64,000 nucleotides of DNA from Campylobacter concisus (GCF_003048775.2 NZ_CP049272.1:930001-994000); one strand, 5' to 3'. Shown: positions 46,869 to 57,851, counted from the stretch's first letter. The notes: generated from the letters alone by a model not told the origin. Numbers and translations are program-made.

Positions 46869-48157
46869 AACATTTTCTTTTTATCTCCCTACTCGTACTA
46901 AATTTATTTGCTGTAAATACCGATGAAGTAAGCGTTTTTGACATGATGGACGAAGCTAGAGAGGATAAATTTGTAAATAGCCCTACTTCAAATCCAAAAA
47001 CTCAAAAACCGCCAAAAGAACAAGATTTTTCAAGAAAATTTGTATCACCACAGCCAGAGCGTATCACTCCAGAGCAGATGCGAAACATCGTGCCAACAAA
47101 TGAGCCAGATATTAGCGTCCCAGACAATCAAGTATATGACAATATCAAAGTAAAAGAGCTTCTTTTAAAAGCCACAAACGTACCAAAAAATGTTGTTATA
47201 GGAGAAATTTTTAGTGTTGAGATAGTGGCTGATACACAAAATGACTTTGAGTTTGAGTTTGAGACACAGCTTGATGAAACAAATATCAAATGGCTAAATA
47301 AGAAAAATTTTCAATGGGTAAAAGGTGAAGACAACAAATATGTAGGTACTTTTTATCTTGAGGCAACAAGCATTGACGCAAAGACTTTAAAAGTTAGCTT
47401 AGCCCTAAAAAGAAATGGCGAAAACTATCAAAGCTCAAGTATAAATATCTTTTTACCAAAGCTAAAAGAGCTTAGAAGTGATGAGAATTACAACCACATC
47501 GTGGCTGATAATCTTGAAGTTAAGAAATTTAAGACAACAAAATTTGATGATATAAACAATATCATGGTTGTAGAAATTTATGGTAACAACGTAGATCTAA
47601 GTGCTTTTAATATAGAAAATAAGACAATTTTAAAGCAAGGCGTAGATACGATAAATGGCGACTTTAACTCACAAAGTGCATATTATTTTGCAGTATTTAA
47701 GCCAAACAAAAAATCGCTTGACTTTAACTACTACAACCTAAAAAAGGCTAAATTTGAAAGCTTTTCTTTACCAGTGAGTGTCGAAGATGACGATGTTAGC
47801 ACACAAATCGGACTAAACCCAAAACAAAGTGAATTTAGCACCTATAAAGATGTCACGATCTACTCTTGTGCGGTAATTTTTATATTATTAGCTATTTGGC
47901 GCAGAAGGCTTAGCTACTTTTTCGTAGCAACCATTTTTATAGCACTTGGAATTTATACCTACAACCCTTTTGGTAAGGCTGTTCTAAAACCAGATATTAG
48001 CGTTTCTATATTGCCTACAAAAAACTCAACTATCTTTTACACATCCCGTAAAAATGAAAATGTAGAAATTTTAGACACAAAAGGCGACTACTCAAAAATT
48101 TTATTTGCGGACGGTAAAATCGGCTGGGTAAAAAAGGATAATCTTGTCAAAAATTAG
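46862..48157 (+). CDS. Membrane-anchored periplasmic protein with C-terminal SH3-like domain
   Basis: A 431-residue protein starting at TTG inside the purQ end. It has a signal sequence (LFISLLVLNLFAVN), a large periplasmic region with beta-rich segments, two adjacent membrane helices at about 335-370 and a C-terminal SH3-like domain (about 375-431, with SGK-like IGWVKKDNLVKN). The C. jejuni gene in this spot (Cj0515) is of unknown function. It resembles BatD-like and SH3 proteins loosely. The role is not known. Confidence 0.8.
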   Translation: MVKHFLFISLLVLNLFAVNTDEVSVFDMMDEAREDKFVNSPTSNPKTQKPPKEQDFSRKFVSPQPERITPEQMRNIVPTNEPDISVPDNQVYDNIKVKELLLKATNVPKNVVIGEIFSVEIVADTQNDFEFEFETQLDETNIKWLNKKNFQWVKGEDNKYVGTFYLEATSIDAKTLKVSLALKRNGENYQSSSINIFLPKLKELRSDENYNHIVADNLEVKKFKTTKFDDINNIMVVEIYGNNVDLSAFNIENKTILKQGVDTINGDFNSQSAYYFAVFKPNKKSLDFNYYNLKKAKFESFSLPVSVEDDDVSTQIGLNPKQSEFSTYKDVTIYSCAVIFILLAIWRRRLSYFFVATIFIALGIYTYNPFGKAVLKPDISVSILPTKNSTIFYTSRKNENVEILDTKGDYSKILFADGKIGWVKKDNLVKN

Positions 48158-48812
48158 AGCTTTATTTTTTGCTATTGAGTTTGTTATCAGCGTTGTTTTA
48201 GTCGTCTTTTTTATGTGGCTATTTAATAACAAAAATAGAGCCATAAGAAAATTTTGGGGAAGATCGCAAAGGTTTTTTGGTGGATATAAACTTGAAGTGA
48301 TAGGCAATTTTAGTGACGAGGCAAATATCTTACTTATAAACCACCAAAGCATGCTTGATATCATAGTCATCGAAGAGCTTCACCCAAAAAATGTCTGCTG
48401 GATCGCAAAGGCACAGATCGGTAAAATTCCTATAATTGGTAAAATTTTAAGCTTACCAAAAATGATAGCGGTTGAGCGTGAAAATAAACATTCACTAATA
48501 AAGCTTTTAAGTGAAGCAAAAGATAGGGTTGAAAATGGTCGCGTTTTAGCCATATTTCCCGAAGGAACTAGATCTCAAACTAATAAGCTTTTACCTTTTA
48601 AGGGCGGTGCAAAACTATTAGTTGAAAAGCTAAATTTAAAAGTTCAACCTATCGTTATAGTAGGAAGCGATGCTATGAAAGTAAAAGAATTTAGCTTTAA
48701 AAAAGCAGATATCAAGCTCTTTTGTCTTGATTTAGTCGATACTTCAAAAGACAACTGGCTAGAGACGACTAGAGAGAGTATGCAAAAAGTCCTAGACGAA
48801 AATAGAAAATAA
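48144..48812 (+). CDS. plsC: 1-acyl-sn-glycerol-3-phosphate acyltransferase
   Basis: PlsC acylates lysophosphatidic acid to phosphatidic acid, a core step in phospholipid synthesis. The 222 residues have an N-terminal membrane helix at about 8-30, the catalytic HX4D (NHQSMLD) near 72 and FPEGTRS near 142. The TTG start, after AAGGAT, overlaps the previous gene by 14 bases. Confidence 0.92.
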   Translation: MSKIRALFFAIEFVISVVLVVFFMWLFNNKNRAIRKFWGRSQRFFGGYKLEVIGNFSDEANILLINHQSMLDIIVIEELHPKNVCWIAKAQIGKIPIIGKILSLPKMIAVERENKHSLIKLLSEAKDRVENGRVLAIFPEGTRSQTNKLLPFKGGAKLLVEKLNLKVQPIVIVGSDAMKVKEFSFKKADIKLFCLDLVDTSKDNWLETTRESMQKVLDENRK

Positions 48813-48816
48813 ATTT

Positions 48817-48838
48817 GGCTTTGCAAATTTACAAAGCC
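48817..48838 (+). terminator. Hairpin after plsC
   Basis: GGCTTTG and CAAAGCC make a 7-base stem with an 8-base loop, just past the plsC stop. No good T-run follows, so terminator activity is uncertain. Confidence 0.45.
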
Positions 48839-48909
48839 CCCTGCTTCTATATCATTATCTATAAAAATTTGATTTTATATACTAGAAATTTTTATCAATA
48901 AATTTAAAA

Positions 48910-48931
48910 AGGTCTAGCGGGAGCTAGACCT
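48910..48931 (-). terminator. Rho-independent terminator of the chemoreceptor gene
   Basis: AGGTCTAGC and GCTAGACCT form a perfect 9-base stem with a GGGA/TCCC tetraloop; on the minus strand TTTTT follows. It lies 28 bases past the chemoreceptor stop. Confidence 0.8.
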
Positions 48932-48958
48932 AAAAATATTAGCTTAAGAGGTAAGCTT

Positions 48959-50935
48959 TCAAGTCCTAAAGACACTAAGTTTTGAATTTAATGCATCTGT
49001 CATCTTGTTTAGATGTTCTGCTGCTGAAGCTATCTCTTCGACACTTCTAGCATTTTCAGATGAAATTTGGTTGATATTTGAGATGCCTTCCATGATTTCA
49101 TTTACATTTTTGCCAGTTGCTATGTAGTCTTGCATAGTCTTATCAGACATTGCTATAGCGTTATTCATTGTCTCACTCATAACATTTATAGTTTTTTCAA
49201 CGTCGCTTGCCACGTGAGTTAGCTCTTGGATCTGTTTAGAGTTGATACCCATTTGCTCACTGCTATCATTGATCGCTTGAACGATGACATTGATAGTTGC
49301 ATTTATCTCAGTTAAGCTCTTTTGAGTCCTCTCAGCTAGCTGTCTAACTTCATCAGCAACAACGGCAAAGCCACGTCCATGCTCACCTGCTCTTGCAGCC
49401 TCAATAGCGGCATTAAGTGCAAGTAAATTTGTCTGATCAGCTATATCATTGATAACAACAAGAACTGATTTTACCTGCTCGGCATCACGGCTAAGCTGAT
49501 CGATCTTATCAGCCATTTGATTTTCTACATTAGCAGAATCAATAATCTGCGCTGATAGCGATCTTATAGCTTCAGTTGCCGTTTTTATATGTGTGCTAGC
49601 CTTTTGAAGGTCATCTTTGCCAGCTTGAGCTACCGCTAGAGATTCTTTCATATTTTCTTGCATTACTTTACATCTTTGATTTGTCTCTTCTACTATTTCA
49701 GTTGATTTTTCTACACGTTTGCCTGTTTGTAGAGATGTAGAACTAAGCTCATTTGCAACGGAGCTATTTTCGCTTGAAAGGTGCTTTGTATCACTTATTA
49801 ATACCCTTATTCTTTCAATAAAATCATTTATATCTCTACTTATCTTAGCTATCTCATCTTTACCATAAATAGGAATTTTAATTGTAAAATCAGATGTTAT
49901 CGCATTTAAATTTGTTCCTAGTCTATCGATAGGACTTGCAACCATCTTTTTAAGTAAGAGCATCGAAACAGCTATCAAAAGTAAGGTAACTATGATACTT
50001 GCTATGATGAAATTTTTACTAACTACTTTTAGTGGTGTTAAAAAATCATCAGTAACAGCTGAACCTAAAACCATCCAGTCTAGTTTATCAAATGACTCAA
50101 AAGCAACTATGCAGTCAACCCCATCAATTATAATAGGCTCAATGCCCTTTCCTTTTTTAACAATATTATCCATAGTAGTTTTTAATTCACTACTTAGCTC
50201 TTGATTTGCCTTGGTTGGATGAAAGTCAAATTTACCAGTTTTAGTATTGTAAAGAGAAAAATATCCATGCTTACCAAGTTTCATCTCAGAAAAAGTCTTT
50301 TTCATATTGTTTAATCCCTCGGTAGGATCATAACCAACAAATAAAATTCCTATTACCTCGTTATTTTCAATAATAGGATCATAAATACTCATATAGTTGC
50401 GTCCAAATAAATTTACAACGCCTATATACCTCTCTTTATTCATGATATTTTTATAGGCTTGACCGTTTTTGTCAATCATCGTACCAACAGCTCTACTACC
50501 ATCAGCCTTCGTCACCGATGTACTAACTCTTAAAAAATTATCACCCGATTTTGCAAAAATGGTTGAAATTCCGCCTTTTGTAGCTTTATTAAATTTATCC
50601 AGAATATCGTAGTTGTTGTTTAAAATACCATTTTGAGATATTAGATCTATCGCCTCGTATTTGTCAGTCTTGCTCATCTGGTGATTAGTTGAAATTTTTC
50701 CAATCATCTCTTTAAAAACACTCATTATTAGCTCTGCACTACTTACATTATCTTTTTCAAATAATTTAACCGTATTCATAGCAAGCTGGACGTTTTGTTC
50801 TACTGTTGTAAGCACACCATCTTTTATCTCGCGCTCTAAAATATTTGATGTATATACAACAAAACATGTCATAGATACTGCCAAAACCGTAGCAATCGTT
50901 GCTGAAACTTTTACCAAAATGCTTCGTAAATTCAT
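48959..50935 (-). CDS. Methyl-accepting chemotaxis protein with Cache sensor
   Basis: A 658-residue transducer that senses a ligand outside the cell and controls CheA. I start it at ATG 50935 ([20 protein letters not shown]), with AAGGAG upstream. It has a first membrane helix at about 10-30, a Cache_3-Cache_2-like periplasmic domain at about 35-300, a second helix at about 310-332, a HAMP domain and a signalling domain with the highly conserved tip [18 protein letters not shown]. It lacks the C-terminal CheR-binding pentapeptide. The ligand is not evident. Confidence 0.92.
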   Translation of the reverse strand: MNLRSILVKVSATIATVLAVSMTCFVVYTSNILEREIKDGVLTTVEQNVQLAMNTVKLFEKDNVSSAELIMSVFKEMIGKISTNHQMSKTDKYEAIDLISQNGILNNNYDILDKFNKATKGGISTIFAKSGDNFLRVSTSVTKADGSRAVGTMIDKNGQAYKNIMNKERYIGVVNLFGRNYMSIYDPIIENNEVIGILFVGYDPTEGLNNMKKTFSEMKLGKHGYFSLYNTKTGKFDFHPTKANQELSSELKTTMDNIVKKGKGIEPIIIDGVDCIVAFESFDKLDWMVLGSAVTDDFLTPLKVVSKNFIIASIIVTLLLIAVSMLLLKKMVASPIDRLGTNLNAITSDFTIKIPIYGKDEIAKISRDINDFIERIRVLISDTKHLSSENSSVANELSSTSLQTGKRVEKSTEIVEETNQRCKVMQENMKESLAVAQAGKDDLQKASTHIKTATEAIRSLSAQIIDSANVENQMADKIDQLSRDAEQVKSVLVVINDIADQTNLLALNAAIEAARAGEHGRGFAVVADEVRQLAERTQKSLTEINATINVIVQAINDSSEQMGINSKQIQELTHVASDVEKTINVMSETMNNAIAMSDKTMQDYIATGKNVNEIMEGISNINQISSENARSVEEIASAAEHLNKMTDALNSKLSVFRT

Positions 50936-50967
50936 TTTGTCTCCTTTTTCCAAAATTTTTCACCTTG

Positions 50968-50973
50968 ATTATA
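50968..50973 (-). promoter_or_regulatory. -10 box of the chemoreceptor gene
   Basis: TATAAT (ATTATA on plus) in GCTATAATCAAGG, 33 bases before the ATG at 50935. Confidence 0.55.
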
Positions 50974-51024
50974 GCACTATTTTAAACAAACTTTATACAA
51001 GAATGCATAATTAATAATAATTAA

Positions 51025-51043
51025 TAAATTATCATTATTATTT
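51025..51043. promoter_or_regulatory. Possible Fur-like site between the chemoreceptor and htpG
   Basis: AATTATCATTATTATTT contains the ATAATGATAAT core (minus strand) of Fur boxes, but only about 12 of 19 consensus bases match and the region is very AT-rich. Confidence 0.25.
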
Positions 51044-51096
51044 TATTCATAAATTATAACTTTTTTAAAACCATTTTAAAAATTTGATTTAAAAAC

Positions 51097-51117
51097 CTTG
51101 ATAGTAATGCTATCAAG
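51097..51117. promoter_or_regulatory. HAIR-like operator upstream of htpG
   Basis: CTTGATA, GTAATGC, TATCAAG is an exact 7-7-7 inverted repeat related to the HAIR consensus CTTGAGT-N7-ACTCAAG, inside an 11-base perfect palindromic stem at 51094-51120. It ends 27 bases before the htpG -10 box, in the same spacing as HspR sites. As a terminator it would have no gene to serve. Confidence 0.5.
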
Positions 51118-51144
51118 GTTAAGTATATTTTTATCACTTTGTGT

Positions 51145-51150
51145 TATAAT
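51145..51150 (+). promoter_or_regulatory. -10 box of htpG
   Basis: TATAAT preceded by TGTGT, 33 bases before the htpG ATG. Confidence 0.6.
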
Positions 51151-51182
51151 CTGCCAAAAATTTTAAAACAAGGAAAAGAAAA

Positions 51183-53039
51183 ATGGCAGATAAATTTGAA
51201 TTTCAAACCGAGGTCAATGACCTTTTAAATTTGATGATCCATTCTCTTTACTCAAACAAAGAGATATTTTTAAGAGAGCTCATCTCAAACTCAAATGACG
51301 CTCTTGACAAGCTAAACTACTTATGCTTGACTGATGAAAAGTATAAAAGTCTAAGCTACACTCCAAGGATCGACATCAAAGTAGATGAGAAAGCTAAGAC
51401 TTTAACCATCAGCGACAATGGTATCGGCATGGATAAGGACGAGCTTATAGCGAATTTAGGTACCATTGCAAGAAGTGGCACAAAAGGTTTTATGAAAAAT
51501 TTAAGCGGCGATGCCAAAAAAGATAGCTCGCTGATCGGTCAGTTTGGTGTTGGCTTTTACTCAGCATTTATGGTGGCAAGTAAGATCGAGGTCATAAGCA
51601 AACGAGCACTTAGCGACAAAGCCTATAAATGGACATCTGATGCAAAAAGCTACGAGATAGAAGATGCTAAAAAAGATAGCTTTGGAACGGACATCATCTT
51701 GCACTTAAACGATGATGAGTTTGCAAATTCTTGGCGTATAGAAGAGATAGTCAAGAAGTATTCAAATCACATTCCTTATCCTATATTTATGGATAAACAA
51801 AGCTATGTCGCTCCAAAAGAAGGCGAAAAAGAGGGCACGTATGAGACCAAGAACGAGCAGATAAACAAGGCAAATGCGCTTTGGAGGCTAAATAAAGCCA
51901 GCCTAAAAGAGCAAGACTATAACGACTTTTATAAGCAAATTTCTCACGATAGCAGCGATCCTCTCCTTTACATCCACACAAAAGCTGAGGGTAAGATCGA
52001 GTACTCAACTCTATTTTATGTACCAAGCACCGAGCCGTTTGACCTATTTAGAGTTGATTACCAAAGTGGCGTGAAGCTCTATGTGAAAAGAGTTTTCATC
52101 ACAGATAATGCAAAAGAACTCTTGCCGCCATATTTAAGATTTATCAAGGGTATCATTGATGTTGAGGATCTACCATTAAATGTAAGCCGTGAAATTTTAC
52201 AAGAAAATGCGATCATGCGAAGCGTCAAAGAGCAAAGCGTGAAGAAAATTTTAAGCGAGCTTGCAAAGTTAAAAGATAACGACCGCGAAAAATACATAAA
52301 ATTTTACAAACTATTTGGCAAGGTTTTAAAAGAGGGGCTTTATGGATTTAACGCTGAAAAAGAGCAAATTTTAGATCTTTGTCTATTTAAAAGCTCAAAA
52401 AGAGATGGACTAATCAGCCTAAAAGAATACAAAGAGGCAATGAAAGAGGATCAAAAGTCGATCTACTACATCAGTGGCAACAACGAAAATATGCTAAGAA
52501 ATTCGCCACTTCTAGAGAGCTTTAAGAAAAACGACATAGAAGTGTTAATAATGGATGAAGAGATCGATACGATCGTTATGCCAATGGTCAATGAATTTGA
52601 CAAAACACCTCTAAAATCAGTCTCGCACGCTGATATAAATGATGAGATAAAAAGCGATGAAAAAGTAGACGAAAGCAAAGTTGCAAATACGCTTGTTAAA
52701 ATGAAAGAAATTTTAAAAGATGAAGTCAAAGATGTAAGACTAAGCTCAAGACTCTCAAGCTCGGCTGCGGTGCTAATTTATGATAAAAACGATCCCGATT
52801 ATGCTATGCAAGAGATGCTTAAACAAATGGGACAAAGCGCAAACGCTCCAAAAGTTAAACCGATCTTGGAAATCAACGCTGATCATGAAATTTTTGCAAA
52901 ACTTGAGAAAAATGAGGCGATGGTTTATGACATAGCGCCTTTACTTCTTGATATGGCAAGGCTAAATGAGGGCATGAGCCTAGAAAATCCTGCTAAATTT
53001 TCAGAATTACTAACGAAAGTCATGTTAAAAGCTATCTAA
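51183..53039 (+). CDS. htpG: Chaperone HtpG (Hsp90)
   Basis: The bacterial Hsp90 chaperone, 618 residues. The N-terminal GHKL ATPase has the [12 protein letters not shown] segment near 33-44, the DNGIGM loop at about 80 and [11 protein letters not shown] near 120. Middle and C-terminal dimerisation domains follow, with no charged linker of the eukaryotic type. Strong AAGGAAAAG upstream. A HAIR-like palindrome precedes its promoter. Confidence 0.97.
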   Translation: MADKFEFQTEVNDLLNLMIHSLYSNKEIFLRELISNSNDALDKLNYLCLTDEKYKSLSYTPRIDIKVDEKAKTLTISDNGIGMDKDELIANLGTIARSGTKGFMKNLSGDAKKDSSLIGQFGVGFYSAFMVASKIEVISKRALSDKAYKWTSDAKSYEIEDAKKDSFGTDIILHLNDDEFANSWRIEEIVKKYSNHIPYPIFMDKQSYVAPKEGEKEGTYETKNEQINKANALWRLNKASLKEQDYNDFYKQISHDSSDPLLYIHTKAEGKIEYSTLFYVPSTEPFDLFRVDYQSGVKLYVKRVFITDNAKELLPPYLRFIKGIIDVEDLPLNVSREILQENAIMRSVKEQSVKKILSELAKLKDNDREKYIKFYKLFGKVLKEGLYGFNAEKEQILDLCLFKSSKRDGLISLKEYKEAMKEDQKSIYYISGNNENMLRNSPLLESFKKNDIEVLIMDEEIDTIVMPMVNEFDKTPLKSVSHADINDEIKSDEKVDESKVANTLVKMKEILKDEVKDVRLSSRLSSSAAVLIYDKNDPDYAMQEMLKQMGQSANAPKVKPILEINADHEIFAKLEKNEAMVYDIAPLLLDMARLNEGMSLENPAKFSELLTKVMLKAI

Positions 53040-53045
53040 TTTTAT

Positions 53046-53071
53046 AAAGCCCAAGAGAAATTTTGGGCTTT
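53046..53071 (+). terminator. Terminator between htpG and the adhesin gene
   Basis: AAAGCCCAA and TTGGGCTTT form a 9-base stem with an 8-base loop immediately after htpG. The T-run lies within the 3' arm, as is common in AT-rich genomes; it could serve htpG and perhaps the convergent adhesin gene. Confidence 0.55.
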
Positions 53072-53097
53072 AACCTACTTCTATAAATTTAAATTTC

Positions 53098-56000
53098 TTA
53101 TAATAAATCGACCTGTACGCCATCTTGTATCTCAAGAAAAACAGTGTGTCTTGTGTTTATTGTATTTCCATTGATGGTTTCTTGGCGAGCAAATGTCGCT
53201 TTATAGACTTGATTTACTGCGTCACCCTCACTTGTAACATCTACTTTGTTGTACATGTCACCGACAACGCTATGTTTTCTATTTAGCGTAGCAACATCAG
53301 CTTTTGTAGCTTTTACAAAGTCATGCGTGAGCTGTACTAGGTCCTTGCTGTCGCCTATTACTTTTAGAACTGTATTTACGCTATCACTAGCTGCACTATT
53401 GCTTGCATCCCTTGTGTTTCTGCTATCAATAATATCAAAGACACCATCTGGGCTAAATTTTATAGATACCGCCTGATCGGCACTTCCTAGCTGGATCTTT
53501 TCAAAGTTATTTATCTTTTTAACGTTATCTAAATTTGAAAAATCCACATCATCAACGACTATCAGAGTGTCCACGCCGCCTCTGCCATCTATCATTCTAC
53601 CCTTACTATAAACAAAAGCATCGTCTAGGTTACCACCTTTTATATCGCCCTCTTGTCTTAGATATACTAGATCGCCAAAATTTGATTCGCCGTATTTACT
53701 AGCGTCACTTAGCTCGTAAGAATTTGTAGTCCCTATCTTTTTTAAATGTCCATTTTGAATAAGTGCTTCAACATAATTATTACTAAATAGATGCGTGCCG
53801 CTACCTTGTGCTCCAACTAGCATAGATGAAGGATATGGATCTTGGGGGCCATAAGTGTTTGCTACACTTTTTGGAAGCATATATAAAGATAAGTTCATCT
53901 CACCAGTTCCGTCCATATACTCCATATCAAGTTTATAAAAACCAGCTTTATCAAATGTAAAATCCCTACTCCACCACTGGCCATTTTTACCATATGATGC
54001 TTCCGTAGCTGGGTTTATATATGTTGTTGGACTTCCAAATTTTTGTGTCGTTCCATTTATAGTAAGCTCTGCATAGTTATGCAAGTCTGCTGCTCTTACA
54101 GAGTATATTCCAGGTGCACTTACATATATCCAGCCTTTCATCTTCATAACAAGATCAGATCCAACAGGATTTGACTCACCAAGAGTATAGTTGCCGGGTC
54201 TACCTTTTAAAACACCATTTGCAAAGCCTATGTTATCACCAGTGCCAGCAGCAGTATCGACACCATTTCTAAATTTCTTTGGTGCATATGGATTAGACGC
54301 ATCGTATAAGGCACTATCTCCATGTCTACCAACTCTAGCTAAATCCTCTGCATGCATATTTCCTTGATTAGACAAAGTCTTATAGTGTGTTCCTGAAGCA
54401 AACTGCATAACATCATAGGTAGTAGAGGCACTTGGGGAATAAATTTCCATATAGTCTTTATAAATAGACTTACCTCCTCGCGTACTATAAACACCAGAAT
54501 TGTTACCAACTCTAGCTCTCCATGACGGATCTACGTAGTTGTAAAACCACATATCAGCATCAAGACCGCTGTTACCAATAAATGTAACAGTACTAATAGA
54601 TACGTTTCCTGCGGCGTCAGAATTTTTTATCATAAAATTTGCCCCAGTGCTATTGGCTGATATGGCAAAATTTTCAGAATAGCTATGTGTATTATCAAGA
54701 GACGAGCTTTTGTGAACAGAATTTAGCAAATCATAAAGATCGACTTTATTTATGGTATTTTTATTAAGAGTGTTGTTACCATTTGAGTCGGTTCCGATAC
54801 TGCCTGAAATATCTACACTAGTAACATCAGACGTGGCATTTGGTGTAGCTATCGCATCTGGAGTAGCATCAAGATCGACTCGAACCAAGAGATCATCATC
54901 TTTTGTTTCATCACTCTTTAAAACAGTCGCTCTAATATTTGAGTATCTTTCATCTAGCTTTATCCCAAGTGCTTCAAAGTCCATATTTACACGCTTGTCC
55001 GCACCTACAACTAGATCTATATAGTTTTGTCCGTTTGGTAAAATTTTAGCATTACCAAGATTATCTTCAAGAGCTAAACGAAGCTTGGTTCCAGGAGCAC
55101 GGTCTACACCAAAGACTATATTTGGTTGCTCATCGTTAGTAAGAGAAATATTGTACTCTTTTATAGTTTTGCTCTCATTATCAAAGTTATTTTTCTGAAT
55201 AACTTTTTCATTATCTCCTGCCCTTAAGTATTTTGCGATATTTATAACTCCTCCATCTATCTGCGTAGCAAGCTTTACATCGTCAATATACTCTAAAATT
55301 CCAAAGTCAAATAATCTACCACGGACACCATCAGTCGTCGTAGCCTCGCCAGGTGTTGTGATAGTCGCTCTAACCGGCGTAGAATAATCCATAGAAATAG
55401 GAACGTCTGGTATGCCAAATTTACCACCAGCTATTGGAAGCGGTGCTGAACCATCACTTGGTATGGCTGTTAATCCATCGTCGCTTATGGTATATTTGAC
55501 AGTTGTTGTAACAGATGGTATGGTAGGAGTTGATATCGTGACATTTATGCTGCTTCCTGGTTTTGTATTATTAGGTAGGTAGATATCAAGATCGCTTTGA
55601 GTAGATGACGAGCCAGAAGGAGTTGTGATACTATCTATCAGTCCATCACCATCATTATCCCTTGCAAACTGCACCTTTATGCTATTATCTAGAGTTATCT
55701 TGTCTGTGACTGGGGCCGCTTTATTGCCAGCTTTGTCAGTAAATGTAGTTGTAAAATTTGTCGTAAGCCCATAAAGCCTTGTGGTGGTCTCTATAGTGCC
55801 ATTATTTACACCGATAGGCACACCATCATCTCTCGTGACACTATATACACCAGACGCGTTTTGAGAAATTTTAATAGTGATTTTATCTGTTTTACCGTCA
55901 CTTCCTGCGATATCTATCTCAAATTTATCACCATCTTTTGCATCGTTTGGAATTTTTATCTTTATCGGTGTCTTTACGCCATCAGGGCTAAAGCCACTCT

Positions 56001-57804
56001 CCTTGCTGGTTAGAACACCATCTTTATCGCTATCTTTTGCAAACTGTACATGCGGGGATTTAATAGGTGCAACTGTATCGCTTGAAATTTCACTCACGCT
56101 TGAAGCTTTTGGGGTGCCAGTCGTGCCATCAATGATCGTCGTACTTAGCCTTTTTATGCTTGGATCGCTCGAGTTTGTTGGATCAGCAATTGTAATCTTG
56201 CCATTTTCTATAGGGATAATCTCTGTGCCACCATCAAGCGTAGCGGTAAGTCCGTCAGATGAGATGGTATATGTCTTTGTTACGCTTGTTGGTGTGCTAG
56301 CTGGATCATCAACTTTGATACGGATCTTGTCGCCAGCTGTAGCATTGTTTGGCACATAAATATCTATCATTAAGGCCGCGCTACCACTTTTTGCGAGCTC
56401 GGCTAAATTTATCATGCCATCTTTATTCTCATCAAGTGTAAAAACAGCGATTGGGTCATTGTTGTTTGCTATGGTTATGGTTTCAGTTGCGCCTGGATTG
56501 CCCGACTTACTTATCATTTGGATATTCACATTTGTTGGAGTTGAAGATGAAATTTTAACCGCATTTGCTACGTTAAAACCGACATTTCCACCACTTTCAC
56601 TTGTGAGCAGATAGCTCTTACCGCTCTCTTTATCTACAAGCATATTACCAGATGTTTTAACCAGCACTTTTTCATGTAAAGTTCCGTCAGGATCAGTGGT
56701 AGTTAGTTTTATCTTGTCGCCTATTTTCATATTTGGTGATAAGATGACCTTTGCATCATCACTTGGTGTGCTAACTGTTGGACTAAAGCTATTTTCGCTT
56801 GCATCTATGACGCCATCTCGGTTTAAATCTTTATCCAAAACTACCTTTTTAAAAGCAAGAGTTGGAGTGATAGTATCAACACTTGTGGCTATATTTGCCA
56901 CAGATGAATTAGTACCATTTGCTAGAGTGATACTAGAATTTACACTAAATGTAGCATTTGGAGCGACAGTGACACTTGGAATGATAAATTCTTTTTGCTC
57001 TGGGTTTATAGCATTTGGCACAATAGGTAAAATTTCACTTGGATTATTTATATTTATCACGCTTGTACCAGCTTGATCAACTTTATAAACAAGCATAGTC
57101 TTTACACCGTTATTTATGACTTCTAATGCCACTTTATCATTTGGCTTGAAGTCATTATTAAAAGCAACCGCTATACTTGTATGGTTTGGATCACCACCTG
57201 CTTCTGCAATATTTATATAGCCGTCGCCATCAATGTCTTTTAAAATTCTAACACTTGGTGCTGCAATAACTGGAATACTCTCTTTTTGCTCTACCGCTGC
57301 TACCGTACCGCTAATAGACCTATGTGCCAATGCCGACTCTTTTAATATGACTGGCAGTACAACCGCACCACCATCAACACTAATAATATTTGAGATATGA
57401 CCTTGTGTATCAAAATTTAAACCATTTATGCTTGCAAAGCTACTACCGTGGTTTGAGCCATAAGAACTATGACTTGCGTTATGAGAGCTGTCGTCTTCGC
57501 CTTTGTTTTTTGTTTCTTCATTCTCAACAAAAAAATTTCTCTTATCTTCTTCTATCTGGGCTTCGCTGCCTTGCGTATTAAAATTTGCTTTTGATAGCTC
57601 TTTTGTGATGACGATAGTTTGGGGCTCAAGTAGCGCAATAGGCGAAGCGTGATAGAAATTTATAACGACTGTATCACCGCTGCTTTGTGTTATGATCTCG
57701 TCGCCTAAAAATATCTCATCTCCCTGTTTTAGTGCGATCAACTTTCCATTGCGTTTTACAAATACTTTTCCACTTATTTTTGCGACTATACCAACGTTTT
57801 GCAT
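53098..57804 (-). CDS. Large surface adhesin with retention module and EF-hand-like repeats
   Basis: A 1568-residue protein likely exported by a type I system. The ATG at 57804 has AAAGGA upstream. Residues 1-75 resemble the N-terminal retention module of LapA-like adhesins, followed by a Ser/His/Asn-rich linker (76-125). Five repeats of about 130 residues each begin with an EF-hand-like loop: DIDGDGYINIAE at 190-201, DLNRDGVIDASE at 326-337, DENKDGMINLAE at 458-469, DSDKDGVLTSKE at 591-602, and DNDGDGLIDSIT at 716-727, which lacks the last Glu. A PA14-like region and a C-terminal region with DGRGGVDTL follow. No secretion genes are nearby. No signal peptide is seen, as expected for type I export. 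Confidence 0.8.
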   Translation of the reverse strand: MQNVGIVAKISGKVFVKRNGKLIALKQGDEIFLGDEIITQSSGDTVVINFYHASPIALLEPQTIVITKELSKANFNTQGSEAQIEEDKRNFFVENEETKNKGEDDSSHNASHSSYGSNHGSSFASINGLNFDTQGHISNIISVDGGAVVLPVILKESALAHRSISGTVAAVEQKESIPVIAAPSVRILKDIDGDGYINIAEAGGDPNHTSIAVAFNNDFKPNDKVALEVINNGVKTMLVYKVDQAGTSVININNPSEILPIVPNAINPEQKEFIIPSVTVAPNATFSVNSSITLANGTNSSVANIATSVDTITPTLAFKKVVLDKDLNRDGVIDASENSFSPTVSTPSDDAKVILSPNMKIGDKIKLTTTDPDGTLHEKVLVKTSGNMLVDKESGKSYLLTSESGGNVGFNVANAVKISSSTPTNVNIQMISKSGNPGATETITIANNNDPIAVFTLDENKDGMINLAELAKSGSAALMIDIYVPNNATAGDKIRIKVDDPASTPTSVTKTYTISSDGLTATLDGGTEIIPIENGKITIADPTNSSDPSIKRLSTTIIDGTTGTPKASSVSEISSDTVAPIKSPHVQFAKDSDKDGVLTSKESGFSPDGVKTPIKIKIPNDAKDGDKFEIDIAGSDGKTDKITIKISQNASGVYSVTRDDGVPIGVNNGTIETTTRLYGLTTNFTTTFTDKAGNKAAPVTDKITLDNSIKVQFARDNDGDGLIDSITTPSGSSSTQSDLDIYLPNNTKPGSSINVTISTPTIPSVTTTVKYTISDDGLTAIPSDGSAPLPIAGGKFGIPDVPISMDYSTPVRATITTPGEATTTDGVRGRLFDFGILEYIDDVKLATQIDGGVINIAKYLRAGDNEKVIQKNNFDNESKTIKEYNISLTNDEQPNIVFGVDRAPGTKLRLALEDNLGNAKILPNGQNYIDLVVGADKRVNMDFEALGIKLDERYSNIRATVLKSDETKDDDLLVRVDLDATPDAIATPNATSDVTSVDISGSIGTDSNGNNTLNKNTINKVDLYDLLNSVHKSSSLDNTHSYSENFAISANSTGANFMIKNSDAAGNVSISTVTFIGNSGLDADMWFYNYVDPSWRARVGNNSGVYSTRGGKSIYKDYMEIYSPSASTTYDVMQFASGTHYKTLSNQGNMHAEDLARVGRHGDSALYDASNPYAPKKFRNGVDTAAGTGDNIGFANGVLKGRPGNYTLGESNPVGSDLVMKMKGWIYVSAPGIYSVRAADLHNYAELTINGTTQKFGSPTTYINPATEASYGKNGQWWSRDFTFDKAGFYKLDMEYMDGTGEMNLSLYMLPKSVANTYGPQDPYPSSMLVGAQGSGTHLFSNNYVEALIQNGHLKKIGTTNSYELSDASKYGESNFGDLVYLRQEGDIKGGNLDDAFVYSKGRMIDGRGGVDTLIVVDDVDFSNLDNVKKINNFEKIQLGSADQAVSIKFSPDGVFDIIDSRNTRDASNSAASDSVNTVLKVIGDSKDLVQLTHDFVKATKADVATLNRKHSVVGDMYNKVDVTSEGDAVNQVYKATFARQETINGNTINTRHTVFLEIQDGVQVDLL

Positions 57805-57851
57805 ATTTAGTCCTTTAAATTTAATAATCAATCCATTTAAAATTTCACGCG

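Noticed and set aside
55877-56359. A 160-codon open frame opposite the adhesin gene
   Set aside because: It is antisense to a clearly coding repeat region, has low-complexity hydrophobic content and no start signals.
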